Notes: a model not told the origin generated them from the sequence alone. A DNA stretch of 64,000 nucleotides from Piscinibacter sp047602365 (GCA_047602365.1 JASGHM010000001.1:1798001-1862000); one strand, 5' to 3'; positions 19,171-28,002 are shown, numbered from the stretch's first letter. Program-made: numbers and translations.

Positions 19171-20892
19171 TCAGTGTGAGTCGCGCGGCACCGGCGCGCC
19201 GCTGCCGCCGACCAGGAAGTCGAGGTCGGCACCGAGGTGGGCCTGCTGCACGTGGTCGACGTAGAGCTTGTACCAGCCTCGCTTCGGTGTCTGGGGCGGT
19301 TGCCAGGCGGCGCGCCGGCGTGCCAGCTCCTCGTCGCTGACCTCCAGGTGCAGGCGACGCGCAGCGACGTCGAGCTCGATCATGTCGCCGTTCTTCACCA
19401 GCGCCAGCGGTCCGCCGGCGGCGGCCTCGGGCGAGGTGTGCAGCACCACGGTGCCGTAGGCGGTGCCGCTCATGCGCGCATCGCTGATGCGGACCATGTC
19501 GGTGATGCCCTTGCGCAGCACCTTGGGCGGCAGCGGCATGTTGCCGACCTCGGCCATGCCCGGGTAGCCCTTGGGGCCGCAGTTCTTCAGCACCAGGATG
19601 CAGCTCTCGTCGACGTCGAGCGCCTCGTCGTCGATCAGGGCATGGAACTCCTCGATGGTCTCGAACACCACCGCGCGGCCGCGGTGTTGCAGCAGGTGTT
19701 CGCTGGCGGCCGAAGGCTTGATCACCGCGCCGTTGGGTGCCAGGTTGCCGCGCAGCACCGCGATGCCGGCCGCCGGCTTGAACGGGTCGTCGAAGGGCTT
19801 GATGACCTCGCGGTTCCAGCATGGCGCTTCGGCGCTGTTCTCGCCGATGGTCTTGCCGTTGACGGTCAGCGCATCGAGGTGCAGCAGGTGGCGGATCTCC
19901 TTGAGCACCGCCGGCACCCCGCCGGCATAGAAGAAGTCCTCCATCAGGAAGCGGCCGGAGGGCTGCAGGTCGACCAGGCAGGGGATCTGCGAGCCGAGCG
20001 CGTCCCAGTCGGCCAGCTTCAGGTCCACGCCCATGCGGCCGGCCACCGCCAGCAGGTGGATCACCGCGTTGGTCGAGCCGCCGATCGCTGCGTTGGTGCG
20101 GATCGCGTTCTCGAAGGCCTGGCGGGTCAGGATCTTCGACATGCGCAGGTCGTCCTTGACCATCTCGACGATGCGCCGGCCGGTCAGCTGCGCGAGGCGG
20201 TTGCGGCGCGTGTCGGCGGCCGGGATCGCCGCGTTCTCGGGCAGCGACATGCCCAGCGCCTCGACCATCGAGGCCATCGTCGACGCGGTGCCCATGGTCA
20301 TGCAGCTGCCCTTGCTGCGGTGCATGCACGACTCGGCCTGCGTGAACTCGTCCATCGTCATCTCGCCGGCGCGCACCATCTCGCTCATCTGCCAGACGCC
20401 GGTGCCCGAGCCGATGTCCTTGCCGCGGAACTTGCCGTTGAGCATCGGCCCGCCGGACAGGCCGATGGTCGGCAGGTCGCAGCTGGCCGCGCCCATCAGC
20501 AGCGCCGGCGTGGTCTTGTCGCAGCCCATCAGCAGCACGACGCCGTCGATCGGGTTGCCGCGGATGCTCTCCTCGACGTCCATCGACGCGAGGTTGCGGA
20601 ACAGCATCGCGGTCGGGCGCAGCTGGGTCTCGCCGAGGCTCATCACCGGGAACTCGAGCGGGAAACCGCCGGCTTCGTAGACACCACGCTTGACGAACTC
20701 GGCGAGCTCGCGGAAGTGCCCGTTGCACGGCGTCAGCTCGCTCCAGGTGTTGCAGATGCCGATCAGCGGGCGGCCGTCGAGCAGGTCGTGCGGGTAGCCC
20801 TGGTTCTTCAGCCAGCTGCGGTGCACGAAGCCGTCGCGGTCCTGCCGGCCGAACCAGGCCTGGCTGCGGCGGACGGGCTTCTTCGGATCCAT
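19171..20892 (-). CDS. IlvD/Edd family aldonate dehydratase (L-arabonate/D-xylonate type)
   Basis: 573 residues. Removes water from a sugar acid to give a 2-keto-3-deoxy acid. Cluster-ligand candidates are Cys56 (CNTWSELTPCNGH), Cys125 (MGCDKTTPA) and Cys198 (KGSCMTMGTASTM). Length and motifs fit the pentonate-dehydratase branch better than dihydroxyacid dehydratase or Edd. The ATG at 20892 begins the conserved MDPKKPVRRSQAWFG; longer extensions run into the divergent gene. It heads the minus-strand operon dehydratase-lactonase-chvE-gguA-gguB. D-xylonate, L-arabonate or D-galactonate are all possible substrates. Confidence 0.92.
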   Translation of the reverse strand: MDPKKPVRRSQAWFGRQDRDGFVHRSWLKNQGYPHDLLDGRPLIGICNTWSELTPCNGHFRELAEFVKRGVYEAGGFPLEFPVMSLGETQLRPTAMLFRNLASMDVEESIRGNPIDGVVLLMGCDKTTPALLMGAASCDLPTIGLSGGPMLNGKFRGKDIGSGTGVWQMSEMVRAGEMTMDEFTQAESCMHRSKGSCMTMGTASTMASMVEALGMSLPENAAIPAADTRRNRLAQLTGRRIVEMVKDDLRMSKILTRQAFENAIRTNAAIGGSTNAVIHLLAVAGRMGVDLKLADWDALGSQIPCLVDLQPSGRFLMEDFFYAGGVPAVLKEIRHLLHLDALTVNGKTIGENSAEAPCWNREVIKPFDDPFKPAAGIAVLRGNLAPNGAVIKPSAASEHLLQHRGRAVVFETIEEFHALIDDEALDVDESCILVLKNCGPKGYPGMAEVGNMPLPPKVLRKGITDMVRISDARMSGTAYGTVVLHTSPEAAAGGPLALVKNGDMIELDVAARRLHLEVSDEELARRRAAWQPPQTPKRGWYKLYVDHVQQAHLGADLDFLVGGSGAPVPRDSH

Positions 20893-20973
20893 GACCAGGT
20901 TCTCCTGCGGCGGCTTGACGCGCCGGATGCTATCGCTCCACACTGATGCTTGAAAAATAACTGAATCGCGATC

Positions 20974-20983
20974 TGACATGTCA
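20974..20983. promoter_or_regulatory. Small palindrome at the start of the sugar dehydrogenase gene
   Basis: TGACATGTCA is a perfect 10-base palindrome that includes the ATG of the dehydrogenase gene and lies in the AT-richest part of the 85-base divergent region with the dehydratase gene. It may be an operator half of a regulator; it is short and could be chance. Confidence 0.25.
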
Positions 20984-21769
20984 AATTCGACATACCTCGC
21001 CGCCGGCCATACCGCCCAGTACCCCAGCCTGCGCGGCCGCGCCGTGTTCATCACCGGCGGCGGCTCGGGCATCGGCGAGACGCTGGTGCGCGCCTTCACC
21101 GCGCAGGGCGCGAAGGTGGCGTTCATCGACGTCGCCGAAGACAGCAGCCGCGCGCTCGCCGAGGCACTGGTCAGCGCCGGCCAGCCGCGGCCCTGGTGGC
21201 GCCGCTGCGACGTGCGCGACATCGATGCGCTGCAGGTGGCGATCGCCGACGCGGCGCGCGAACTCGGTGACTTCCACGTGCTGGTCAACAACGTCGCCAG
21301 CGACAACCGCCACACGCTGGCCGAGGTCACGCCCGAGTTCTACGACGACCGCATCGCGATCAACCAGCGTGCCGCGCTGTTCGCGCTGCAGGCGGTGGTG
21401 CCGGGCATGCAGCGGCTCGGCAGCGGGTCGGTGGTCAACCTCGGCTCGATCAGCTGGCAGATCAAGCAGGCCGACCTGCCCTGCTACGCGATCGCCAAGT
21501 CGGCGGTCAACGGCCTGACGCGCGGCACCGCCGCCTCGCTCGGCCGCGATCGCATCCGCGTCAACACCGTCTCGCCGGGCTGGGTGATGACCGAGCGCCA
21601 GCTCAAGCTGTGGGTCACCCCCGAGGGCGCGCGCGAGATCGAGCGCAACCAGTGCCTGCCCGACCGGCTGCAGCCGGAGGACATCGCGGCGATGGTGCTG
21701 TTCCTGGCGTCGGACGACGCGCGCATGTGCACCGCGCAGGAATTCATCGTGGATGGGGGTTGGAGATAG
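20978..21769 (+). CDS. SDR family sugar 1-dehydrogenase (candidate)
   Basis: 263-residue classical short-chain dehydrogenase. Cofactor motif TGGGSGIG, the NNVAS motif of the family, active Ser in NLGSISW and Tyr-x-x-x-Lys in CYAIAKS. Asp after the second strand (FIDVAE) favours NAD. The C-terminus ends QEFIVDGGWR. It is divergent from the dehydratase-lactonase-chvE operon and inside the sugar island, so the likely role is oxidation of a pentose or galactose to its lactone, step 1 of the pathway. The exact sugar cannot be read from sequence. Confidence 0.88.
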   Translation: MSNSTYLAAGHTAQYPSLRGRAVFITGGGSGIGETLVRAFTAQGAKVAFIDVAEDSSRALAEALVSAGQPRPWWRRCDVRDIDALQVAIADAARELGDFHVLVNNVASDNRHTLAEVTPEFYDDRIAINQRAALFALQAVVPGMQRLGSGSVVNLGSISWQIKQADLPCYAIAKSAVNGLTRGTAASLGRDRIRVNTVSPGWVMTERQLKLWVTPEGAREIERNQCLPDRLQPEDIAAMVLFLASDDARMCTAQEFIVDGGWR

Positions 21770-22741
21770 TCACTCCAGCCCGGTCAGGTCCAGCTCGGTG
21801 CCGTAGGCCGTCAGCGCCGCCGACTTGATCGCCCGCAGCATCACCTTGGCCGCCGGCGAGAGCAGGCGGTCGGTGCGGGTGATCAGGCCGAAGGCGTCCA
21901 TCTTGCACGGCAGCGCGATCGGCAGGATCGCCACCATGCCGTGCTGCGCGTAGTAGCGCGCCACGTCGGTGGCGATCACCGCCAGCGCTTCGCTGCCCTG
22001 CAGCATCTTGGTGACGAACAGCAGCGCGGTGGTCTCGATCAGGTCGGCCGGCGCTTCCAGCCCGTCCTCCTGGAACATCAGCTCGAAACGATGCCGCAGC
22101 ACGCTGCCCGGCGGCGGCACGATCCAGGCCTGGCCGACCACGTCGCGCAGCGTCAGCCGCGGCTGCGCCATCAGCGGGTGGCCGGGCCGCGTGATCACGC
22201 TGACCGGCTCCTCGACCAGCGCCTCGTAGCGCAGGTCGGTCTTGTCGTGACGCTCGAACAGGCGGCCCACCGCCATGTCCAGCTTGCCCTGCGCGAGCCG
22301 CTCCATCAGCACGTCGCTGGTCTCGATGGCCAGCTGGATGCGCAGGCTGGGGTGCTGCTGCTTGACCAACGCCACCGCCGCCGGCATCAGGTTCAGCCCC
22401 GGCGAGGTGATCGCACCGACGCTGACCTGGCCGAAACGGCCCGACTTCAGCGCCTCGATCTCGTCCTGTGCCTGCGACAGGCTGGCCAGCGCCATGCGCG
22501 CATGGCGGATCATCGTCTCGCCGTACCAGGTGGCGCGCATGCCGCGCGGCAGGCGCTCGAACAGCGGCACGCCGAGCATCTCCTCCAGCTCCTTGAGCAG
22601 CTTGGAGGCGGCTGGCTGAGTCATGTTCAGCACCTGCGCAGCGCGGTGGATGTTGCCCTCCTCCTCGAGCGCCATCAGCAGCAGCAGCTGGCGCGTCTTC
22701 AGTCGGGCGCGGATGAACCAGTGGGTGTAGTTGGTGGCCAT
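21770..22741 (-). CDS. LysR family regulator, GbpR-like
   Basis: 323 residues. Helix-turn-helix region LLLMALEEEGNIHRAAQVLNMTQPAASKLLKELEE is typical of the LysR subgroup that includes GbpR, the regulator of the Agrobacterium sugar-binding protein gene chvE. Its position in the middle of the chvE/ggu/ytf island supports control of these genes, probably in response to sugar. The start at 22741 (MATNYTHWF) is preferred; an in-frame ATG at 22765 exists. Its stop directly abuts that of the convergent dehydrogenase gene. It is divergent from gguC. Confidence 0.9.
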   Translation of the reverse strand: MATNYTHWFIRARLKTRQLLLLMALEEEGNIHRAAQVLNMTQPAASKLLKELEEMLGVPLFERLPRGMRATWYGETMIRHARMALASLSQAQDEIEALKSGRFGQVSVGAITSPGLNLMPAAVALVKQQHPSLRIQLAIETSDVLMERLAQGKLDMAVGRLFERHDKTDLRYEALVEEPVSVITRPGHPLMAQPRLTLRDVVGQAWIVPPPGSVLRHRFELMFQEDGLEAPADLIETTALLFVTKMLQGSEALAVIATDVARYYAQHGMVAILPIALPCKMDAFGLITRTDRLLSPAAKVMLRAIKSAALTAYGTELDLTGLE

Positions 22742-22749
22742 GCGATCTC

Positions 22750-22793
22750 GGATCGTATATGTCACGACGCCGAAAATCTATTGGATCGTTATC
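22750..22793. promoter_or_regulatory. Direct repeats in the LysR-gguC divergent region
   Basis: GGATCGTATAT (22750-22760) recurs as GGATCGTTATC (22783-22793), 33 bases apart, close to three helical turns. The first copy overlaps a small inverted repeat CGATC-tcg-GATCG (22743-22755). The placement in the 115-base gap between divergent regulator and target suits LysR binding sites. The assignment is inference. Confidence 0.4.
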
Positions 22794-22856
22794 GGTCGGC
22801 TCCTTAGCATGCGCCCACCCACAGATCGCGGGCTCACCGCGGCACCCGGAGGCGAC

Positions 22857-23864
22857 ATGCGATTCATCCAGTACCTCGACGACGACGGCAACCAGCGCGT
22901 CGGCTGCACCAGCAGCGACGCCGGCCGGGTGCGCCGCCTCGACGGCACGGCCAGCCTGCCGGCGCTGGCACAGGCCGCGTTCGACCACGGCCGCACGCTG
23001 GTGCACATGGCCGAGTCGCGGCTGGGCGCGCTGGAAGCCACGCCGCTGGCGCGGCTGCTCGACGGCCTGCGCGTGCTGACGCCGCTGATGCACGACGACC
23101 CGGCGCATTGCCTGGTCAGCGGCACCGGCCTGACCCACCTGGGCAGCGCGGCCACGCGCGACGCGATGCACCACAAGCTCGGCGCCCAGGGCGAGGAGTC
23201 GCTGTCCGACTCGATGCGCATGTTCAAGTGGGGCCTCGAGCGCGGCCGGCCCGCGCGCGGCCAGACCGGCGTGCAGCCGGAATGGTTCTACAAGGGCGAC
23301 GGCCGCATCGTCATTGCGCCGGGCGCGCCGCTGCCTTCGCCGTCGTTCGCGCTCGACGCCGGCGAGGAGCCCGAACTGGTCGGCCTGTACTGGATCGCAC
23401 CAGACGGCACGCCGTGCCGGCTCGGCGTCGCGGCCGGCAACGAGTTCTCCGACCATGTCACCGAGCGGCAGAACTACCTCTACCTGGCGCATTCGAAGCT
23501 GCGTGTCTGCTCGGTCGGCCCCGAACTGCTGGCCGGCGCGGTGCCGGCCGACCTGCAGGGCACGAGCCGCATCCGCCGTGGCGACCAGGTGATCTGGGAG
23601 AAGCCCTTCGCCACCGGCGAAGCGCACATGAGCCACACGCTCGAGAACCTCGAGTACCACCACTTCAAGTACCCGCAGCACCGCCGGCCCGGCGACGTGC
23701 ACCTGCACTTCTTCGGCACCGCGACGCTGAGCTGCGCCGACGGCGTGGTCGTCGAGCCGGGCGACCGCTTCGAGATCGAGCAGCCGCTGCTCGGCGCCGC
23801 GCTGGTCAACCCGGTGGTGATCGACCGCACGGCGTTCGCCCCCGGCGGCGTGCGCGCGCTGTAG
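22857..23864 (+). CDS. gguC: GguC/AraD1-family 2-keto-3-deoxy-pentonate dehydratase (candidate)
   Basis: 335 residues of the GguC family, which has a fumarylacetoacetase-like fold. Segments visible: LVSGTGLTHLGSAATRD, QPEWFYKGDGRIVIAPG, PELVGLYWIAPDGTP, GNEFSDHVTERQNYLYLAHSKL, HFFGTATLSCADGVVVEPGD. In Agrobacterium gguC follows gguAB; here it lies on the other strand, 22 bases before an aldehyde dehydrogenase gene. The context places it at the step from 2-keto-3-deoxy-pentonate to 2-oxoglutarate semialdehyde, since no DapA-family dehydratase is present. Shine-Dalgarno CGGAGG precedes the ATG. Confidence 0.87.
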   Translation: MRFIQYLDDDGNQRVGCTSSDAGRVRRLDGTASLPALAQAAFDHGRTLVHMAESRLGALEATPLARLLDGLRVLTPLMHDDPAHCLVSGTGLTHLGSAATRDAMHHKLGAQGEESLSDSMRMFKWGLERGRPARGQTGVQPEWFYKGDGRIVIAPGAPLPSPSFALDAGEEPELVGLYWIAPDGTPCRLGVAAGNEFSDHVTERQNYLYLAHSKLRVCSVGPELLAGAVPADLQGTSRIRRGDQVIWEKPFATGEAHMSHTLENLEYHHFKYPQHRRPGDVHLHFFGTATLSCADGVVVEPGDRFEIEQPLLGAALVNPVVIDRTAFAPGGVRAL

Positions 23865-23886
23865 GCCTCTTCACGACGGCATCACG

Positions 23887-25326
23887 ATGGCGGTTTCGTT
23901 CAAGCACTACATCAACGGTCGCTGGGAGACCGGCGTCACGCTGGGCACCAGCGAGAACCCGTCGGACCTGTCCGACGTGATCGGCGAGTTCGCCCGCGCC
24001 GACGCCAAGCAGGCCGAGAGCGCGATCCGTGCTGCCGCCGACGCCCGCGAGGCCTGGGCGGCAAGCACGCCGCAGCGCCGCTTCGAGGTGCTCGACTTCG
24101 TTGGCAGCGAGCTGCTGGCGCGCAAGGACGAGCTCGGCACGCTGCTCGCCCGCGAGGAGGGCAAGACGCTGCCCGAGGCGATCGGCGAAACCGCGCGGGC
24201 CGGGCAGATCTTCAAGTTCTTCGCCGGCGAAGCGCTGCGCATCCCCGGCGAGCGGCTCGCTTCGGTTCGCCCCGGCGTCGACATCGAGGTCACCCGCGAG
24301 CCGGTCGGTGTGGTCGGGCTGATCGCGCCGTGGAACTTCCCGCTGGCGATACCGGCCTGGAAGATCGCGCCGGCGCTGGCTTACGGCAACACCGTCGTGT
24401 TCAAGCCGGCCGAACTGGTGCCGGGCTGCGCCTGGGCGCTGGCCGAGATCCTCAGCCGTGCCGGGCTGCCGGCCGGGGCCTTCAACCTGGTGCTGGGCAG
24501 CGGCCGGCGCGTCGGCCAGACGCTGGTCGACAGCCCGCTGGTCGACGCGATCAGCTTCACCGGCTCGGTGCCGGTGGGCGAGGGCATTCTGGCCGCCGCC
24601 AGCGCGCGGCGCGCCAAGGTGCAGCTCGAGATGGGCGGCAAGAACCCGCTGGTGGTGCTGGCCGACGCGGCGCTGGAGCGCGCCGCGGAGCACGCGATCC
24701 AGGGCGCCTTCTACTCGACCGGGCAGCGCTGCACCGCGACCAGCCGCATCATCGTCGAGGCACCGGTGTTCGACCGCTTCGCCGAGCTGATGCGCCAGCG
24801 CACGCGTGCGCTGGTGGTCGGCCATGCGCTGGAGCGCGACACGCAGATCGGCCCGGCGGTCAGCCGCGAGCAGCTCGAGCAGGACCTCGCCTACGTCGCC
24901 ATCGGCCGCCAGGAAGGTGCCGAGTGGCTGGCCGGCGGCGAAGCGCTGGAGCGGCCGAAGCGCGGCCACTACATCAGCCCGGCCCTGTTCATCGCGCAGC
25001 CGAAGCAGCGCATCGCGCGCGAGGAGATCTTCGGCCCGCTGGCCTGCCTGATCCGCGCCGACGACTACGAGCATGCGCTGGCGCTGGCCAACGACACGCC
25101 CTTCGGCCTGTGCGCCGGCATCTGCACCGATTCGCTGGCGAAGGCGACGCATTTCAAGCGCCATGCGCAGGCCGGCATGGTGATGGTCAACCTGCCGACC
25201 GCGGGTGTCGACCCGCACGTGCCCTTCGGCGGCCGCAAGGCCTCCAGCCACGGGCCGCGCGAGCAGGGCCACCACGCAGTCGAGTTCTACACGACGGTGA
25301 AGACCGCCTACACCGCCGCTGCCTAG
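23887..25326 (+). CDS. 2-Oxoglutarate-semialdehyde (2,5-dioxovalerate) dehydrogenase family protein
   Basis: 479-residue NAD(P)-dependent aldehyde dehydrogenase. Visible: the oxyanion Asn in APWNFPLAIP, the FTGSVPVG motif, general-base Glu in LEMGGKNP and nucleophilic Cys in GQRCTATS; the C-terminus carries VPFGGRKASSHGPREQG. Its position right after gguC and before ytfQ assigns it to the last step, oxidation of 2-oxoglutarate semialdehyde to 2-oxoglutarate. This type is close to KGSA dehydrogenases. A related substrate such as a succinic semialdehyde cannot be excluded. Confidence 0.92.
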   Translation: MAVSFKHYINGRWETGVTLGTSENPSDLSDVIGEFARADAKQAESAIRAAADAREAWAASTPQRRFEVLDFVGSELLARKDELGTLLAREEGKTLPEAIGETARAGQIFKFFAGEALRIPGERLASVRPGVDIEVTREPVGVVGLIAPWNFPLAIPAWKIAPALAYGNTVVFKPAELVPGCAWALAEILSRAGLPAGAFNLVLGSGRRVGQTLVDSPLVDAISFTGSVPVGEGILAAASARRAKVQLEMGGKNPLVVLADAALERAAEHAIQGAFYSTGQRCTATSRIIVEAPVFDRFAELMRQRTRALVVGHALERDTQIGPAVSREQLEQDLAYVAIGRQEGAEWLAGGEALERPKRGHYISPALFIAQPKQRIAREEIFGPLACLIRADDYEHALALANDTPFGLCAGICTDSLAKATHFKRHAQAGMVMVNLPTAGVDPHVPFGGRKASSHGPREQGHHAVEFYTTVKTAYTAAA

Positions 25327-25411
25327 CCAACCCCCGCAGCGACCGGCCGCTCGACGGCAGACCGGCGCCGCACTCTTCGCCGACGCCGTCCACGACACAC
25401 AAGGAGACACC

Positions 25412-26374
25412 ATGAACACACGCAGAAGACAGGTGATCGCGACGCTCGCCGCCGTGCCGGCAGCGCTGGCCGTGCCGCAGTGGGCGCGCGCGCAAGGCAA
25501 GATCGTGCTGGGCTTTTCGCAGATCGGCGCCGAGAGCGAATGGCGCACCGCCAACACGGAGTCGATCAAGGCCTCGGCCAAGGACGCCGGCATCGAGCTG
25601 AAGTTCTCCGACGCGCAGCAGAAGCAGGAAAACCAGATCAAGGCGATCCGCGCCTTCATCGCGCAGAAGGTCGACGTGATCGCCTTCTCGCCGGTCGTGG
25701 CCTCGGGCTGGGGCACCGTGCTGCGCGAGGCCAAGGCGGCGAAGATCCCGGTGATCCTCTCCGACCGCGCGGTCGACGAGAAGGACGACTCGCTGTGGGT
25801 CAGCTTCATGGGCTCGGACTTCGTCGAGGAAGGCCGCAAGGCCGGCCGCTGGCTGCTGGAGAACTACAAGGGCCAGGGCGACGTCAACATCGTCGAGCTG
25901 CAGGGCACGGTGGGCTCGGCGCCGGCGATCGACCGCAAGAAGGGCTTCGAGGAGATCATCAAGGCCAAGCCGAACTACAAGATCATCCGTTCGCAGACCG
26001 GCGACTTCACCCGCGCCAAGGGCAAGGAGGTGATGGAAGCCTTCCTGAAGGCCGAGGGCAAGAAGATCAACGTGCTCTACGCGCACAACGACGACATGGC
26101 GATCGGCGCGATCCAGGCGATCGAGGAAGCCGGCCTGAAGCCCGCCAAGGACATCGTCATCATCTCGATCGACGCGGTGAAGGGCGCGTTCGAGGCGATG
26201 ATGGCCGGCAAGCTCAACGTCAGCGTCGAGTGCAGCCCGCTGCTCGGGCCGCAGCTGATGCAGGCGGTCAAGGACCTGAAGGCCGGCAAGACGCTGCCGC
26301 GGCGCATCGTCACCGAAGAAGGCATCTTCCCGATGGAGGTGGCGGCGAAGGAATTCCCGAAGCGGAAGTACTGA
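25412..26374 (+). CDS. ytfQ: Sugar ABC transporter substrate-binding protein (YtfQ-like)
   Basis: 320-residue periplasmic binding protein of the YtfQ group (galactofuranose in E. coli; arabinose-type sugars in other bacteria). The N-terminus MNTRRRQVIATLAAVPAAL has an RRxVI pattern that could be a Tat signal. Family segments: GFSQIGAESEWRTANTESIK, FSDAQQKQENQIKAIRAFI, ILSDRAVD, YAHNDDMAIGAIQAIEEAG, CSPLLGPQLM. Shine-Dalgarno AAGGAGA precedes the ATG. It is followed by an intrinsic terminator and then the ATPase gene. Confidence 0.93.
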   Translation: MNTRRRQVIATLAAVPAALAVPQWARAQGKIVLGFSQIGAESEWRTANTESIKASAKDAGIELKFSDAQQKQENQIKAIRAFIAQKVDVIAFSPVVASGWGTVLREAKAAKIPVILSDRAVDEKDDSLWVSFMGSDFVEEGRKAGRWLLENYKGQGDVNIVELQGTVGSAPAIDRKKGFEEIIKAKPNYKIIRSQTGDFTRAKGKEVMEAFLKAEGKKINVLYAHNDDMAIGAIQAIEEAGLKPAKDIVIISIDAVKGAFEAMMAGKLNVSVECSPLLGPQLMQAVKDLKAGKTLPRRIVTEEGIFPMEVAAKEFPKRKY

Positions 26375-26437
26375 GTCCCACCGAGATCGTTCTCGTCTCC
26401 GGAAGCCCGGGCAGGAAGGCCCGATCCGGCCAGGGTT

Positions 26438-26476
26438 GGCAGGTGCGTGCGTGAGGGTTCGCACCTGCCCTTTTTT
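26438..26476 (+). terminator. Intrinsic terminator between ytfQ and ytfR
   Basis: GGCAGGTGCG and CGCACCTGCC form a perfect 10-bp stem with a 12-base loop, followed by C and six T residues. It is likely to trim most transcripts after the binding-protein gene, leaving partial readthrough to the ATPase and permeases. The ytfR ribosome-binding site begins only a few bases after the T run. Confidence 0.9.
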
Positions 26477-26487
26477 GCGAGGCCAGC

Positions 26488-28002
26488 ATCGCCCCGATCC
26501 TCGAACTGCGCGGCATCGACAAGTCCTTCGTCGGCGTGAAGGCGCTGCACGAGGCCGACCTGTGCCTGCGCGCCGGCGAGGTGCACGCGCTGATGGGCCA
26601 GAACGGTGCCGGCAAGTCGACGCTGATCAAGGTGCTGACCGGCGTGTTCCCGGCCGACGCGGGCACGATGACGCTGGCCGGCGAGGCGATCCGACCGGCC
26701 TCGCCGCGCGAGGCGCAGGCGCTGGGCATCGCCACCGTCTACCAGGAGGTCAACCTCTGCGCCAACCTGTCGGTGGCCGAGAACATCCTCGCCGGGCGCA
26801 TGCCGCGGCGGCTCGGCTGGATCGCCTGGCGCGAGGTGCAGCGGCGGGCTCAGCAGGCGCTCGATGCACTGCAGATCGAAGTCGACCCGCGGCGCCTGCT
26901 CGGCGAGTACCCGGTGGCGGTGCAGCAGATGGTGGCGATCGCACGCGCCGTCGGCCAGCAGGCGCGCATCCTGATCCTCGACGAGCCGACCTCCAGCCTC
27001 GACGAGGCCGAGACCGAGCGCCTGTTCGCGGTGATGCGCCGGCTCAAGGAGCGCGGCGTCGCGATCCTCTTCGTCACCCACTTCCTCGACCAGACCTACG
27101 CGATGGCCGACCGCATCACGGTGATGCGCAACGGCCGCGTGGTCGGTGAACACCTGGCGGCCGAACTGCCGCGGCTGGCGCTGGTCGGCGAGATGGTCGG
27201 CCGCACGCTGCGCGAAGGCGAGCTCGACGCGCAGCGCCCGGCCGAAGGCCCGACCACGCCGCTGCTCGAGGCGCGCGGCCTGGCGCGGCGCGGCAGCGTC
27301 GGCCCGCTGGACCTGGACGTGCGCGGCGGCGCCGTGCTCGGCCTGGCCGGGCTGCTCGGCTCCGGCCGCACCGAGACCGCGCGGCTGCTGTTCGGTGCCG
27401 ACCGTGCCGATGCAGGCACGCTGACGCTCGAAGGCCAAGCGCTGGCGCTGCACTCGCCGCGCGATGCGCTGCGTTGCGGACTGGCCTTCTGCCCCGAGGA
27501 GCGCAAGACCGAGGGCATCGTCGCCGAGCTGAGCGTGCGCGAGAACATCGTGCTGGCGCTGCAGGCGCGGCACGGCGTGTTCCGCCACCTGGGCCCGCGC
27601 GCGCAGCGCGAACTGGCGCAGCGTTTCATCGCCGCGCTGGGCATCGTCACCGCCGACGCCGAGACGCCGGTCGGCCAGCTGTCCGGCGGCAACCAGCAGA
27701 AGGCCATCCTGGCGCGCTGGCTGGCCACCGATCCGCGCGTGCTGATCCTCGACGAGCCGACGCGCGGCATCGACGTCGCCGCCAAGCAGGAGATCATGCA
27801 GCGCGTGCTCGAGCTGTGCGCGCAAGGCATGGCGATCGTCTTCATCTCGGCCGAGCTGCCCGAGGTGCTGGCCACCAGCCACCGCGTGGTGGTGATGCGC
27901 GACCGCCACCAGGTCGCCGAGCTGCCGGCCGCCGAGCTCGACGAAGCGCGCGTGCTGCGCATCGTCGCCGGCCATGGCGATGCCGTCGAGGCCGCGGCAT
28001 GA
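26488..28002 (+). CDS. ytfR: Sugar ABC transporter ATP-binding protein (YtfR-like), unusual start
   Basis: Double ABC ATPase, 504 residues if translation begins at ATC 26488. First domain: Walker A GQNGAGKST, LILDEPTSSLDE, LFVTHFLDQTY. Second domain: GLLGSGRTE, LSGGNQQKAILARWL, LILDEPTRGIDVA, FISAELPEVL. The expected N-terminus (APILELRGIDKSFVGVKAL) lies in an open frame without ATG, GTG or TTG. A GCGAGG sequence stands 5 bases before the ATC codon. GTG at 26536 is the first standard start but would remove the first beta strand. Either a base error (ATG read as ATC) or non-standard initiation. It overlaps ytfT as ATGA. Confidence 0.88.
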   Translation: MAPILELRGIDKSFVGVKALHEADLCLRAGEVHALMGQNGAGKSTLIKVLTGVFPADAGTMTLAGEAIRPASPREAQALGIATVYQEVNLCANLSVAENILAGRMPRRLGWIAWREVQRRAQQALDALQIEVDPRRLLGEYPVAVQQMVAIARAVGQQARILILDEPTSSLDEAETERLFAVMRRLKERGVAILFVTHFLDQTYAMADRITVMRNGRVVGEHLAAELPRLALVGEMVGRTLREGELDAQRPAEGPTTPLLEARGLARRGSVGPLDLDVRGGAVLGLAGLLGSGRTETARLLFGADRADAGTLTLEGQALALHSPRDALRCGLAFCPEERKTEGIVAELSVRENIVLALQARHGVFRHLGPRAQRELAQRFIAALGIVTADAETPVGQLSGGNQQKAILARWLATDPRVLILDEPTRGIDVAAKQEIMQRVLELCAQGMAIVFISAELPEVLATSHRVVVMRDRHQVAELPAAELDEARVLRIVAGHGDAVEAAA

